Part shown: piece by piece, positions 30,513 through 40,055 of the stretch | Layout of the letters: each line of letters starts with the position of its first letter | Numbering within the stretch: the stretch's first letter is position 1 | Assembly (NCBI GenBank): GCA_023150935.1 | Contig: JAKLJW010000011.1 | Coordinates: 51,879 to 115,878 of the forward strand | Direction: 5' to 3' | From: Candidatus Binatia bacterium | GTDB lineage: Bacteria; Desulfobacterota; Binatia; HRBIN30 | Length of the DNA stretch: 64,000 bases | The notes under the pieces: generated by a model | What the model saw: only the letters and a program-made list of their open reading frames with translations | Told to the model about the DNA's origin: nothing | Databases searched by the model: none | Program-made: the position numbers and the translations under genes

Positions 30513-31331
30513 TTACGGCAGCCGCGGAAACTTCGAGAAATCCGGCGGCCGTTTCTCCAGAAACGCGTCGCGGCCCTCCTGAGCTTCCTCCGACATGTAG
30601 AAGAGCAGCGTCGTGTTGCCCGCCAGTTCCTGAATGCCGGCGAGTCCGTCGGTGTCGGCGTTGAACGCCGCCTTCAGGCAGCGCAGTGCCATCGGGCTGT
30701 TGGCCAGCATCTCGCGGCACCAGTGCACCGTCTCCGCCTCGAGCCGATCCAGCGGGACCACTGTGTTTACAAGTCCCATGTCGAGCGCCTGCTGCGCCGT
30801 GTAGCGCCGGCAGAGGTACCAGACCTCGCGCGCCTTCTTATGGCCGATCACGCGCGCCATGTACGTCGCACCGTACCCGCCGTCGAAACTGCCCACGCGG
30901 GGGCCCGTCTGCCCGAAGACGGCATTGTCCGCGGCGATAGTGAGATCGCAGACGAGGTGCAGCACGTGCCCGCCACCGATCGCGTAGCCGGCCACCATCG
31001 CCACCACCGGCTTCGGCAGCGTGCGAATCTGCCGCTGCAGATCGAGCACGTTGAGCCGTGGTACTCCGTCGCCGCCGACGTATCCCGCCTCGCCGCGCAC
31101 CCGCTGATCGCCGCCCGAACAGAACGCCTCGGGGCCGGCTCCGGTGAAGATCACGACGCCGACGTTGCGATCCTCGCGCGCCGCCGCAAAGGCGTCGGTG
31201 AGTTCCATGACCGTTTGCGGACGGAAGGCGTTGCGCACCTCCGGCCGGTTGATGGTGATCTTCGCCATCCCGTCCGCGGTCTCGTAAAGGATGTCGGTGT
31301 AGGTTCGCGTCGCCTTCCAGTCGGGAATCAT
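30513..31331 (-). CDS. menB: 1,4-dihydroxy-2-naphthoyl-CoA synthase
   Basis: The 272-aa crotonase-fold enzyme closes the second ring of menaquinone. It has [13 protein letters not shown] (oxyanion hole and substrate loop), [20 protein letters not shown], and [20 protein letters not shown]. The QTGP segment with Gly, rather than the Asp-containing variant, is typical of bicarbonate-dependent type I MenB as in E. coli. The C-terminal [12 protein letters not shown] is a MenB hallmark. It starts 19 bp after menH. Confidence 0.95.
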   Translation of the reverse strand: MIPDWKATRTYTDILYETADGMAKITINRPEVRNAFRPQTVMELTDAFAAAREDRNVGVVIFTGAGPEAFCSGGDQRVRGEAGYVGGDGVPRLNVLDLQRQIRTLPKPVVAMVAGYAIGGGHVLHLVCDLTIAADNAVFGQTGPRVGSFDGGYGATYMARVIGHKKAREVWYLCRRYTAQQALDMGLVNTVVPLDRLEAETVHWCREMLANSPMALRCLKAAFNADTDGLAGIQELAGNTTLLFYMSEEAQEGRDAFLEKRPPDFSKFPRLP

Positions 31332-31350
31332 CTCACTCCTCCATTCTCCC

Positions 31351-32202
31351 TTAGCCTTCGCCTCGGCCTCTTTCGGAGAGGCTCGGGCCGAGGTTTGCGT
31401 TCAAGAAAGTCATCACCGCCTCCAGGAACGCCGCCGGCTGTTCCAAATGCGTCGTGTGTCCGGCCTCGGGGATCACCGCCAACTCGGCTTGCGGCATGTG
31501 CGCTTGCATCTCTGTTGCGATGCGCCGGAACTTGTCGTCCTCTGCGCCCGCGACCAGCAGCACCGGCGGAGTCAGCGCCGGCAGTGCCGCCCACAGGGAC
31601 GGCTGCGCGCCCGTACCCATTCCGCGCAGGCTGTGTGCCAGTCCGTGCGCGGAGTGCCGCAAGCGTTCCTCGCGTTGGCGTGCTCGCGTTGCCGGGTCGA
31701 GCCGTGCCTGCGACGCAAACAGCGGCTGCGCGATCCACGCATCGACGAATGCTGCCACGCCGTCGCCCTCGATGCGCGCCGCGAGCATCGTATCGGCGGC
31801 CCGCCGCGCCGCGCGTTCCGTGTCGTCGACCAGGCCGGGCGACGCGCTTTCCAGGGTCAGGGTGGCAACGCGCGATGGGTGTGTCAGCGCCAGTCCGAGA
31901 GCGATCCGACCTCCCATCGAGTAGCCGAGGCAGCCGCAGCGCTCTACGTCGAGGCGGTCGAGCAAGCGAGCGAGATCGTCGATGCATGCCCTGAAGGCGT
32001 AGCGCGCCGGATCCGAGGGTGCGTCCGAACGCCCGTGACCGACGAGATCCACGCCGATCGTGGTGTACCGCCGCGCCAGCACCGGCAGCAGCGGGCGCCA
32101 ACTGGCGACGCTGCCCGTAAATCCGTGCAGGAGGAGCAGTGGCGGCCCCGTACCGTGCACGTCGGCGTGCAGGGCCACGTCGCCGACGATGACCCGCGGC
32201 AT
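31351..32202 (-). CDS. menH: SHCHC synthase-type alpha/beta hydrolase
   Basis: The 283-aa protein starts [20 protein letters not shown] and has [14 protein letters not shown] (oxyanion hole), [11 protein letters not shown], the nucleophile elbow [14 protein letters not shown], and the His of [11 protein letters not shown]. Its position between menD and menB supports MenH, which eliminates pyruvate from SEPHCHC to give SHCHC. The ATG shares one base with the menD stop (TGATG, 32200-32204). A long upstream open frame inside menD was rejected. Confidence 0.9.
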   Translation of the reverse strand: MPRVIVGDVALHADVHGTGPPLLLLHGFTGSVASWRPLLPVLARRYTTIGVDLVGHGRSDAPSDPARYAFRACIDDLARLLDRLDVERCGCLGYSMGGRIALGLALTHPSRVATLTLESASPGLVDDTERAARRAADTMLAARIEGDGVAAFVDAWIAQPLFASQARLDPATRARQREERLRHSAHGLAHSLRGMGTGAQPSLWAALPALTPPVLLVAGAEDDKFRRIATEMQAHMPQAELAVIPEAGHTTHLEQPAAFLEAVMTFLNANLGPSLSERGRGEG

Positions 32203-33995
32203 CAGTTCATTCCCTCTCGCGCGGCCGCGCCCGCCTCGTGAAACAGTTCGCGGTGCAGGGCGACGCTGCGGATACGATCGATCGGGACCTCGATGACAGT
32301 CGTTTGCGGCGCCGTCAGACTCGCCGTCACCTCGCTCCGAAACTGGTCCCACGATGCGATGCGTACGAAGCGGCAGCCGTACATCTCTACCGCGCCGCGG
32401 AAGTCGAGGCCGTGCGGCGTCAGGAACAGCTCCTCGAAATCGGCCCCGCACTCGGCCTGCGGCAGGTACGAGAAGATGCCGCCGCCGTCGTTGTTGAACA
32501 CGATCAGGGTAGCCCGCACGCCGGCACGCCTGGCTGCGAGCAGGCCGTTCAGATCGTGGTAGAAGCCGAGGTCACCGGTAAGACCGATCACGGGAACATC
32601 CGGCCCCGCCGCCGCGGCGCCGAGCACGCTCGACACGAAACCGTCGATCCCGTTGACGCCGCGGTTTGTCAGCACCCGCCGCGGCGCGCCGGCCAGCGGC
32701 CAGAACGCCTCGACGTCGCGCACCGGCATGCTGTTGCCAACGTAGAGACAAGCGTCCCCGGGCAGGCACTCGGCAAGAACGCTAACCGCCTTGCCCTCGA
32801 ACAGATCGTTCATTGCGCCGAAACGGGCGGCGAGAGACGCGCGCGCACGGGCGCCCGCGCCCATCCACAGGCGCCGCCAGGCCGGGTCCGGTTCGTCGCC
32901 GCCGCGGTGCATCGCCTCGGCCAGCCTCAGACACGTCGGGGCGACGTCGGCGTGAACCCGCGCCCCGCGCGCGCGGAGCGGGTCGTCCCACGTACCCAGC
33001 GGATCGAGCACGACGTGGGGACAGTCCCAGCGATCGCGCAACAGCAGGGTGAGCGCCTTCGACGTCGGCAGCGCGCCGATGCGGAGCACCACGTCGGGCC
33101 GCAGCGGCTCAACGGTACGCGCATCGCGAAGCACGACGTCGTAGGCATCAACCCGCCCGTCGTTCGCGCCGCCGCCAACGTTCGCGCTCGGATCGGCGAG
33201 CACCGGGTAGCCGAGAACTTCGGCGCAGCGCAGGATGGCGGCGGCCTCTCCCGGCAGCGTGTCGCGCGGCCCGCAAAGGACGAGTCCGCGCCGCCGCTCG
33301 TGCAGCAGCCGCGCAGCCGCCGCGACCGCCTCGTGGGTGGGAAGCCGGTCCTGAGCCGCGGCGAAGGGTCCGTGGCAGCAGTTACCTCCGTCCCGTCCGT
33401 GTTGCGCTTCCCCGCTGCCGCTTTCCTTCGCCTCCGCAGGTCGCCGCAGTGCCGCGAGGACTTCCGCCGGCGGGGTCAGCGGCTCTCGTAACGGTACGTT
33501 GAGGTGAACCGGACCGGGGGGCACCGCCGCGCTGACGGCGGCGGCGCGGGTGGCGATCGACCGGAAGTACGGTTCGCCGGAGGCGGGATCGCCGACTTCG
33601 ACGAACCATTTGACGAGGGTACCGTAAAGCTTGACCTGATCGATCGTTTGCGGGGCGCCGCAGTCACGCAGTTCGGGTGGCCGGTCGGCGGTAACGACGA
33701 CCAGCGGCACGCGCGCGTATGCCGCCTCGACGATCGCGGGAAAGAAGTTGGCCGCGGCGGTGCCGGAGGTACACACCAGCGCCACCGGACGGCGCGTACG
33801 TTTGGCGAAGCCCAGGGCAAAGAAGGCGGCGCTGCGTTCGTCCACGTGCGACCACACCCGCACGTGAGGATGCGCTGCCAGACACAGCGTCAATGGCGTT
33901 GACCGTGCTCCGGGCGCCACGCATGCGTGCGTCACCCCGGCGCGCGCAAGCGCATCGACAAAGGCGGCAACAGCGTGGTGTTGGGTGAAGACCAT
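32202..33995 (-). CDS. menD: SEPHCHC synthase
   Basis: The 597-aa ThDP enzyme joins isochorismate and 2-oxoglutarate. The N-terminal part has CVAPGARSTPLTLCLA and SHVDERSAAFFALGFAK with the cofactor-activating Glu. The C-terminal Mg/ThDP site is IGLTGDLGFYHDLNGL followed by IVFNNDGGGIFSYLPQ. Around residues 195-215 there is a low-complexity insert (GSGEAQHGRDGGNCCHGPFA) not expected in the family. It begins 133 bp after the menF stop, across an inverted repeat. Confidence 0.94.
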   Translation of the reverse strand: MVFTQHHAVAAFVDALARAGVTHACVAPGARSTPLTLCLAAHPHVRVWSHVDERSAAFFALGFAKRTRRPVALVCTSGTAAANFFPAIVEAAYARVPLVVVTADRPPELRDCGAPQTIDQVKLYGTLVKWFVEVGDPASGEPYFRSIATRAAAVSAAVPPGPVHLNVPLREPLTPPAEVLAALRRPAEAKESGSGEAQHGRDGGNCCHGPFAAAQDRLPTHEAVAAAARLLHERRRGLVLCGPRDTLPGEAAAILRCAEVLGYPVLADPSANVGGGANDGRVDAYDVVLRDARTVEPLRPDVVLRIGALPTSKALTLLLRDRWDCPHVVLDPLGTWDDPLRARGARVHADVAPTCLRLAEAMHRGGDEPDPAWRRLWMGAGARARASLAARFGAMNDLFEGKAVSVLAECLPGDACLYVGNSMPVRDVEAFWPLAGAPRRVLTNRGVNGIDGFVSSVLGAAAAGPDVPVIGLTGDLGFYHDLNGLLAARRAGVRATLIVFNNDGGGIFSYLPQAECGADFEELFLTPHGLDFRGAVEMYGCRFVRIASWDQFRSEVTASLTAPQTTVIEVPIDRIRSVALHRELFHEAGAAAREGMN

Positions 33996-34013
33996 TTCGC
34001 GGCCTGAGGGCTC

Positions 34014-34154
34014 GGGGGCCTGGGGGCGTGAGGGCGTGAGGATCCGGGGGATCTGGATGGCGATGACGTGAAGTGTGGGTGACCCTGGATCTGCTTGTTT
34101 GCAAGTTTCACCGCGTAACGCTCATCCTTCACGCCCTCACGCCCCCAGGCCCCC
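34014..34154. repeat. Inverted repeat with 26-bp exact arms at the menF-menD junction
   Basis: The arm at 34014-34039 (GGGGGCCTGGGGGCGTGAGG and on) is the exact complement of 34129-34154. About 89 bp separate the arms. The right arm encodes the last residues of menF (WGPGGVRA) and its stop. A transcript of the operon would fold this into a very stable stem between menF and menD. Confidence 0.85.
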
Positions 34155-35571
34155 AATCACTCTCCGTCAGCGCGTGCAGGAGCGGTTCCAACTTCGTCTG
34201 TGTCTCTGCCAGTTCGGCTTCGGGTTCCGAGCCGTGCACCAGTCCGGCGCCGGCGTAGAGCAGGGCTTGTCTCCCGTGCATCAGAGCGCAGCGAATCGCC
34301 ACGGCGATCTGGCCGCCGCCGTCGGCGCCGATCCAGCCGACGGGCGCCGCGTACCAGCCGCGATCGAAGGGCTCGAGGCGTTGCAGCGCCGCAAGGGCCG
34401 CGGCGCGCGGATGGCCGGCGACGGCGGGGGTCGGGTGCAGGGCCTCGACGAGATCGAGCAGGTGTACGCCGGCACGCGCTCGGGCGGTGACGGGAGTGCG
34501 CAGGTGGTGCACGTTTTCGAGGGTCATCACCTCGGCCTCTGGCATCGCGGTCACCGCCTCGCACAGCGGCCGTAACGCGCCGGAAATACCGTCGACGACG
34601 AGGCTGTGCTCGCGGCGGTCCTTGGCGCTGTCGCGGAGACCGCGCCGCTCGATACGATCGCTTTCCGGCGAGTGTCCGCGCGGGGCCGAGCCGGCGACGG
34701 CGCTGGTCTCCACCTGCCGGTTGCGCAGCGTTACCAGCATCTCCGGACTGGCGCCGGCGAAGTGGCTCCCTTCACGGTCCAGCCAGAACGTCGTGCACGT
34801 CGGGTACGACCGGCGTACCCGACGGACAACGATCGCCGCGTCGAAGTCGCGATCGGCGTCCACGGCGCACGTGCGGGCGAGGACCGCCTTTTCGAAGTGG
34901 CCCGCACGAATGTCGTCGACGACCGCGCGCGCCCTCCGCACCCACTCGTCCACCGGAGGCCACGGCGCCAGTGTGTACGCTGCTGGCGGCGACGGCTCGG
35001 GCGGCGGCGGTTCGCCGGCGGCGATGAGACGTGCGAGGTCCCGCCGGATGCCGGCGATCCGACCGGCGACGTCGGTGTCGGACTCCACGGCCAGCCCCAG
35101 CCTGACGATACAATGCCCGGCGCGGCGGGCGACCAGCACCTCCGGGATCGAGAACAGTGCCGGCGGGAATGGACTCCAGACGCCGCCCGGCGACGGCTGC
35201 GACGCAAACCCGAAGCCGCCGACCAGTAGCGGCGTTTCGGGCGGCGTCTCGCCGACCATCACTGCGGCATCCGTCAACCGCTTCACGTCCTCGCGCAGGC
35301 GGGCAAAGCGGTCTTTCCCTGCCGCCTGCAGTTCGATCGCCGCGCCCAGGCCAAGGACAGCCGCCGCTTCCGCCGGCCGTTCCCAGAAGAACGTCGTCGC
35401 CCCCTGGCGCCACCGCGAGGTCAGCGACAACAGGTCCTCCGGAGCGGTCGTGTGCGCACTCGCAACCGCCAGCACGGGCCGGCCGCGCCGGGCGGCACGC
35501 TCCCCCGCGCGGGTGGCCGCCCCGTGCAACGAATCCAATACCTCCTCCAGGGCTCGGGTCGGTATGGTCAT
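34129..35571 (-). CDS. menF: Isochorismate synthase
   Basis: The 480-aa protein is a chorismate-binding enzyme that converts chorismate to isochorismate. It contains HFEKAVLARTCAVDAD, GSHFAGASPEMLV, VETSAVAGSAPRG, HLRTPVTARARAG, ALHPTPAVAGHP and GWYAAPVGWIGADGGG, in family order. The ATG at 35571 overlaps the menG stop as ATGA. The C-terminus and stop are encoded inside the right arm of the inverted repeat, so the original end may have been altered. Confidence 0.92.
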   Translation of the reverse strand: MTIPTRALEEVLDSLHGAATRAGERAARRGRPVLAVASAHTTAPEDLLSLTSRWRQGATTFFWERPAEAAAVLGLGAAIELQAAGKDRFARLREDVKRLTDAAVMVGETPPETPLLVGGFGFASQPSPGGVWSPFPPALFSIPEVLVARRAGHCIVRLGLAVESDTDVAGRIAGIRRDLARLIAAGEPPPPEPSPPAAYTLAPWPPVDEWVRRARAVVDDIRAGHFEKAVLARTCAVDADRDFDAAIVVRRVRRSYPTCTTFWLDREGSHFAGASPEMLVTLRNRQVETSAVAGSAPRGHSPESDRIERRGLRDSAKDRREHSLVVDGISGALRPLCEAVTAMPEAEVMTLENVHHLRTPVTARARAGVHLLDLVEALHPTPAVAGHPRAAALAALQRLEPFDRGWYAAPVGWIGADGGGQIAVAIRCALMHGRQALLYAGAGLVHGSEPEAELAETQTKLEPLLHALTESDWGPGGVRA

Positions 35572-36266
35572 CTTCGGGCCAAAAGCAGTTGGGCGGCGCC
35601 GCCGCCGAGGCGGCGCTTCACGATCGCGCCGAAGCCGGCGGCGGCGAGCATGGCGTGCAAAGCTCGTTCGTCGGGCAGGTAGGCGGTCGAGTCCGGGAGG
35701 TATCGGTAAGCGTCGCGATCCGAGATCAAGCCCCCGATCGCAGGCACCACGCGGTGGAAATAGAAGGCGTGGCCGAGGCGTAGCAATGACGAGCGCGGCG
35801 CGTCGACCTCGAGCAGGGCGAGACGCCCGCCGGAAGCCAGCAGGCGCGCCGCTTCGTCGAGCAGGTGGGGGATGCTGACGACGTTGCGCATGACGAAGGC
35901 GGAGGTCACGACGCTGGCGCTGCCGGCCCGCAGCGGCACGGCGGTGCCGTCGGCCCGCACGAAGGCGGCAGGTACGCCGCGGGCACGGGCGCCGGCGAGC
36001 ATACGGCCCGAGAAGTCGACGCCAATGACGCGGGCCCCGGCGGCGGCCGCGAGGGCGCACATGTCCCCGGTACCGCAGCCGATGTCGACGACCACATCTG
36101 CCGGGCCGACGGCGATCAGCCGCAGCGCCAGTCGCCGCCAGCGCCGATCGAGACGAAAGGTGAGCAATCGGTTGAGCAGGTCGTAGCGCGGAGCGATGCG
36201 GTCGAACATCGCCTGTACCGCGGCTGCCTTATCGGGAGGCGCCGGCAGACGAGAGGTCATCGCCAT
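35568..36266 (-). CDS. menG: Demethylmenaquinone methyltransferase (UbiE/MenG)
   Basis: The 232-aa class I methyltransferase performs the final C-methylation. It has FDRIAPRYDLLNRLLTFRLD (UbiE signature), VVVDIGCGTGDMCALA (SAM motif I), VIGVDFSGRML and TSAFVMRNVVSIPHLLDE, and HAFYFHRVVPAIGGLISDRD. Two starts are possible: ATG at 36266, or the ATG at 36260 which overlaps the MerR stop as ATGA in the style of this operon. Context favours menaquinone over ubiquinone. Confidence 0.92.
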   Translation of the reverse strand: MAMTSRLPAPPDKAAAVQAMFDRIAPRYDLLNRLLTFRLDRRWRRLALRLIAVGPADVVVDIGCGTGDMCALAAAAGARVIGVDFSGRMLAGARARGVPAAFVRADGTAVPLRAGSASVVTSAFVMRNVVSIPHLLDEAARLLASGGRLALLEVDAPRSSLLRLGHAFYFHRVVPAIGGLISDRDAYRYLPDSTAYLPDERALHAMLAAAGFGAIVKRRLGGGAAQLLLARR

Positions 36267-37012
36267 GAGATGTCGAGGTCCAGGCGACCCGACCGCAGCA
36301 CTTTTTCGGCGACCGAATACGCCTCCTGGTCGCCGCGCTCACGCAAGCGCTGCATGGCGCGCGCGAGCAAGGTGCGTTGGAAATGAAGAGCGACGAGACC
36401 GGTGACCGCCGGAAGCATCTGCCGAAAGGTCTCGGCGACCTGCCCGGAGGCCGCCGGGTCACCGTCGATGCGGCGGACGAAGCGATCGAAGAGGTCTACC
36501 GCGGCATCTACGACCGAGCGGGTGTTACGGTCGTGTTGCGCGGCCAGCGCGAGCAGGTCGGGCAACGGCAGGCCGTGTTCGAGCAGCGACAGCCCGGTGC
36601 GCAGAAGCTGGGCGTCCGCCGCGGTATAGCGCCGGGCGTCGGCTCCGGGCGCACTACCGCCAAGCAGACCGGCGGCTTCGAGCGAGGCGAGGAGGGGCTC
36701 GGGTACGCCGGACTCCGCAGCGAGTTGCGCACGGGTAAACGCGGGCGCGCCGCGCTGTTCGGCCACCGCGGCCAGCAGAGACGCGCGTTTCGAGCGCGGT
36801 GCGGCCGCCAGCATCTGCCGGATGGCGGCGAGGTTGAACCCCTGGCCCTGTAGCTTGCGGATGCGCTGCAGGCGGTCGAGATGACCGCGTCCGTAAACGG
36901 CAGTGCGTCCCACCCGGCGCGGCCGCGGCAGCAAACCCCTGGCCTGGTAAAAGCGAACCGTGTCGACCGATACGCCCGCGGCCGCCGCCAGTGCCTCGAT
37001 CCGATAATCCAT
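36257..37012 (-). CDS. MerR-family transcriptional regulator heading the men operon
   Basis: The 251-aa protein starts MDYRIEALAAAAGVSVDTVR, the MerR winged helix, then FYQARGLLPRPRRVGRTAVY and a coiled-coil IRKLQGQGFNLAAIRQML. The C-terminal part (about 100-250) is long and has no Cys, so it is not a metal-sensing type. It resembles ligand- or partner-binding domains of larger MerR proteins. Its stop overlaps the menG start, so it is probably the first gene of the men transcript. An 11-bp palindrome lies 9 bp upstream of its start. Confidence 0.85.
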   Translation of the reverse strand: MDYRIEALAAAAGVSVDTVRFYQARGLLPRPRRVGRTAVYGRGHLDRLQRIRKLQGQGFNLAAIRQMLAAAPRSKRASLLAAVAEQRGAPAFTRAQLAAESGVPEPLLASLEAAGLLGGSAPGADARRYTAADAQLLRTGLSLLEHGLPLPDLLALAAQHDRNTRSVVDAAVDLFDRFVRRIDGDPAASGQVAETFRQMLPAVTGLVALHFQRTLLARAMQRLRERGDQEAYSVAEKVLRSGRLDLDISWR

Positions 37013-37020
37013 TACCGATG

Positions 37021-37031
37021 ACTCTTAGAGT
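37021..37031. promoter_or_regulatory. Palindrome at the MerR start, possible operator
   Basis: ACTCTTAGAGT is a perfect palindrome around a central T, in an AT-richer patch just before the MerR ATG. MerR proteins bind such short palindromes within their own promoters. The promoter boxes themselves are not clear, so this is tentative. Confidence 0.35.
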
Positions 37032-37263
37032 AATCGCTCACGGAATCAACCCCGGTTGAGCGGCGAATTGCGCAGGCGATCGCCCGGGGACGCACACCCC
37101 GGATGACGAGGTTGGGACGAGCCTGCGAGCGGGGTTGCCGGGTGGCGGCCGCCGGAAAAGTCCGACCCGGTCGGGGGCGGGCGGTTTTCGCGGTTGCCAG
37201 CGGGAACTTCCGAAGCGAAAGTGGGTCGATGTCGGGATGGATGACGCGGGTGGCGGTGCGAGT

Positions 37264-38310
37264 ATGACCACGGACGACATCGCGGCGGCGTGCGCACGGG
37301 CCGGCATCGCGGCGGGGCGTGCCATTCGCGAGGCCGTCCACGCGATGGCACTCGGGGAACGGGCGCAGCCGTGCAGTTCGACCCTTAAGCGCGTTAACGT
37401 GCGCGCCGACGAACTCGGCGAGCAGATCGGGCTCGAACACCTCGAACGGCTGGCCATGACCGTGGACCAGCGTCTTCATCTCGTTCTCGACGCGGCCGGG
37501 ACGTTCCAGGCCTTCGGCTCGCCTTCCGCGGCGATCATATGGGCCGTGCTCGACGCCATCGACGGTACGAAGAAGGTCGCCGGCATCGAGCCCTACGATC
37601 CGCGCCGTCTGGCCGCCGCTAACGACGGCTGCTGGGGAGCGACGCTGGCGTTCACGCTGCCGACCCGCAAACGACTCGGCGAGCTGCTGATCGGCGACTT
37701 CGTGGTCGCAGCCATTGTCGACGGCAACCCGGCCCGCTTCGAGACGTACCCGCAGGAGGTTATCGCCCTGCCGGACGCGACCGGGCGCCCGTGCGCGTTC
37801 GACGTCGGCGGCGATCGGCGGCGGCGGGTGTTCACGACATCGGCCTCCACGCTGGCTCACGGCTGGGCCTACTTCGATGCGTTTCAGGCCTTCGACCGTG
37901 ACACGCGCGCTCCGGGCGACGAGGAGTTGGCTATCGAGGTGTATCGCGGCTTGATCAATCGCCACGAGGGGGGTGCCTTCGACGTCGTTCGGCAGTTTGG
38001 GAGCCTGAGTGCGTTACAGCGTACGATGCTCGGTTGGCGGGAAGCGCCGGTGTGGCACGAGTCGCAGGGGGTGGCGTTTGTCGTCATCAACGAGAACCTG
38101 CCCAACCTGATCCCCGCCGTCGCCGTCATCGAGGGCGCGGGGGGCCTGTCGCTCGATTTCGAGGGGCGTCCGCTGCGCGAGCGGCTACTCGGTGCCGGAC
38201 GCACCAGCGTCGCACACATCGCCAACGTCGCACTGGTACAGCCGACGATGGCGCTGCTCGCCGCCGCCGGCCGGCGCGCGGCGCGCGCACGGAAATCTGG
38301 TGGGTCCTGA
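37264..38310 (+). CDS. Inositol-monophosphatase-superfamily protein, divergent
   Basis: The 348-aa protein carries an IMPase-like metal motif, IWAVLDAIDGTKKVAG (normally DPIDGT; here Ala replaces Pro), near residue 95. The C-terminal signature IEGAGGLSLDFEGRPLRER matches the GAGG...D..G.PL end of the superfamily. The middle contains DGCWGATLAFTLPT and NLIPAVAVIE. Function could be a sugar- or inositol-phosphate phosphatase, or a non-catalytic relative. An ATG at 37237 is an alternative start. It is divergent from the MerR-men operon. Confidence 0.75.
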   Translation: MTTDDIAAACARAGIAAGRAIREAVHAMALGERAQPCSSTLKRVNVRADELGEQIGLEHLERLAMTVDQRLHLVLDAAGTFQAFGSPSAAIIWAVLDAIDGTKKVAGIEPYDPRRLAAANDGCWGATLAFTLPTRKRLGELLIGDFVVAAIVDGNPARFETYPQEVIALPDATGRPCAFDVGGDRRRRVFTTSASTLAHGWAYFDAFQAFDRDTRAPGDEELAIEVYRGLINRHEGGAFDVVRQFGSLSALQRTMLGWREAPVWHESQGVAFVVINENLPNLIPAVAVIEGAGGLSLDFEGRPLRERLLGAGRTSVAHIANVALVQPTMALLAAAGRRAARARKSGGS

Positions 38311-38365
38311 GCGGACGAAGAGTCGCTCTCTCGGCACGGGCCGCTATCCGCAACTCGTGCCCTGA

Positions 38366-39205
38366 TCAGCCAAGCCTCCGGGAGGGCGAGGCTCCGCGCC
38401 GGCGGCTTCGCTTCCGCCGGGTGGGCGAACCGTAGAGATCGCGGCCCGCCCCGTCGCGCCGGCCTTCATAGGCCAGAATCTTTCGCAGCGTTATTTCGAG
38501 ATCGACCGGGTGGGACGCTTCGAGCACGCGACGTCGTGCCGCAAGTTCGTCGACCGACGGCGGGAACGGAGATCGGGTGCCGGCAAAGACGATGGCGTTC
38601 TGGCTCTCCCCGGCCTCGACGACAACGATCTTTCCGGCGAAGGCGTTCCAAATTCGGTCGACCCGCAGACCGAACGCCGGGTCGTCGGCGTATAGATTGA
38701 CCACCAGGACACCACCGTACGCGAGGCGGTCGTGGCAGCGGTCATAGAATGCCTGTGCGCACAGGTTTTCCGCGTGTCCGCCGACGTCGAACCCGTCGAC
38801 CAGCAACACGTCGAGCGGATCGAAGTGCCGCCGAACGAACTCCGCACCATCTTCGCACAGAACGCGGAAGTGCGGGCCATCGGGTGGAACCCCGAAGGCG
38901 TCGCGCAGGGCGATTACCGCCGGGGAGATCTCGACGGCCGTGAAGTTGGCGTCCGGGAGATAGTGAGCGCAGTACTTGGCGAGCGATCCGCCGCCCAGGC
39001 CGATCATCGCGATCCGCGCCGGCGCGGGCTGGAACAGGAGAAAGCCCATCGCCAGGCGCGTGTATTCCAGCACCAGTCGCACCGGGTCGTTGCGCAGCAT
39101 CCGGCTGTGCAAGGTGCCGTCGTCGAAACGCAGGACCAGCCCGTCGTCTTCTTCCGTGAGCACCGGGGTGCCGGTGAAAGCGCATATTGACGGGTGGTCT
39201 GACAT
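38366..39205 (-). CDS. Spermidine-synthase-fold protein
   Basis: The 279-aa protein has the SAM/dcSAM-binding core IAMIGLGGGSLAKYCAHYLP and FTAVEISPAVIALRDAFGVP, then FDPLDVLLVDGFDVGGHAEN and QAFYDRCHDRLAYGGVLVVN. This is the SpeE fold. It lacks the usual N-terminal beta domain and the full polyamine-site pattern, so it may not make spermidine. The start at 39205 (MSDHPSICAFTGTPV) was chosen over a longer open frame. The last 20 residues (RRKRSRRRGASPSRRLG) are translated from a dispersed GGGAGGGCGAGGCT repeat. Confidence 0.8.
   Translation of the reverse strand: MSDHPSICAFTGTPVLTEEDDGLVLRFDDGTLHSRMLRNDPVRLVLEYTRLAMGFLLFQPAPARIAMIGLGGGSLAKYCAHYLPDANFTAVEISPAVIALRDAFGVPPDGPHFRVLCEDGAEFVRRHFDPLDVLLVDGFDVGGHAENLCAQAFYDRCHDRLAYGGVLVVNLYADDPAFGLRVDRIWNAFAGKIVVVEAGESQNAIVFAGTRSPFPPSVDELAARRRVLEASHPVDLEITLRKILAYEGRRDGAGRDLYGSPTRRKRSRRRGASPSRRLG
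38380..38435. repeat. Dispersed GGGAGGGCGAGGCT repeat overlapping a gene end
   Basis: CCGGGAGGGCGAGGCTCCGC followed by GCCGGCGGCTTCGCTTCCGC forms a GC-rich hairpin. The same core recurs at 11557-11585 and twice at 39990-40050. Its frame encodes the arginine-rich tail of the spermidine-synthase-like protein. Confidence 0.7.
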
Positions 39206-39435
39206 GAGCGCCGTCGTTCGGGATTGCCGCCGAATTCTCCGCCCTTTGGCGGCCGCTCTCAAGGGGACGTCGACCGGTTGCCGCGGGGCGAATTCAGGGC
39301 CGAATCTGGCGAGTATCCGCCGGGTGGTGCAATAGAATAGCTGCACGCTTATCGGTCGGGAGGCGGTAGCGGCCAGGCGAGTGCCACCGAACGTCGAAAC
39401 GCAGACGCACTCCCACCGACGGAGGAGGAACGCCG

Positions 39436-39927
39436 ATGACGGATCGTGTCAGGTACGATTTGCTCGATAGCCCGCTTGGCGAGCTCTTGCTGACATCTAA
39501 TGGACGTGCGCTCACCGGGCTTTACATGGACCCACACCGCCGCGGCCCGCAGCCGGCGGAGGACTGGCGGCGCGACTCTGCCGCCCTGCGCGCGGCGGGG
39601 CAGCAATTGCGGGCGTACTTCGCCGGCGAGTTGTTCGCATTCGAGCTGCCGCTCGAACCCATCGGCACCGACTTCCAGCGGCGCGTATGGCGGGCGCTGT
39701 GTACGATTCCCTACGGCGAGACGATCAGTTACGGCGACCAGGCGCGGCGCGCCGGCAATCCCGCGGCGGCGCGCGCCGTCGGCGCGGCGAACGGACGCAA
39801 TCCGATCTCGATCGTCGTACCCTGCCATCGCGTGATCGGCGCCGACGGCGCGCTGACCGGCTATGGCGGCGGTTTGGAACGGAAGCGGTGGTTGCTCGCG
39901 CACGAACGCCGGAAGCACCGGATGTGA
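39436..39927 (+). CDS. ogt: Methylated-DNA--protein-cysteine methyltransferase
   Basis: The 163-aa protein has the full O6-alkylguanine repair domain: [40 protein letters not shown] with acceptor Cys130, and [16 protein letters not shown]. It lacks the AraC/Ada part, so it is the Ogt type, which removes alkyl groups from guanine O6 in a suicide reaction. It is alone on the plus strand. Confidence 0.95.
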   Translation: MTDRVRYDLLDSPLGELLLTSNGRALTGLYMDPHRRGPQPAEDWRRDSAALRAAGQQLRAYFAGELFAFELPLEPIGTDFQRRVWRALCTIPYGETISYGDQARRAGNPAAARAVGAANGRNPISIVVPCHRVIGADGALTGYGGGLERKRWLLAHERRKHRM

Positions 39928-39987
39928 CCCCCTTCGACGCGGTACCGCTCAGCGCGGGCTGACGCCCACCTGATCGGACGTACCTTT

Positions 39988-40055
39988 GAGAGGGCGAGGC
40001 TACGGTGGGAGGACGAGGCTCCCGCCGAGCCGTCCTCAAGCCGACGCGGCTCGCC
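39988..40055. repeat. Two further copies of the GGGCGAGGCT repeat
   Basis: GAGAGGGCGAGGCTACGG and GGGAGGACGAGGCTCCCGCC follow each other, then an inverted end CGGCTCGCCCTCCC. The arrangement is a nested hairpin between the ogt and molybdenum-enzyme genes, whose stops face it. Confidence 0.65.
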
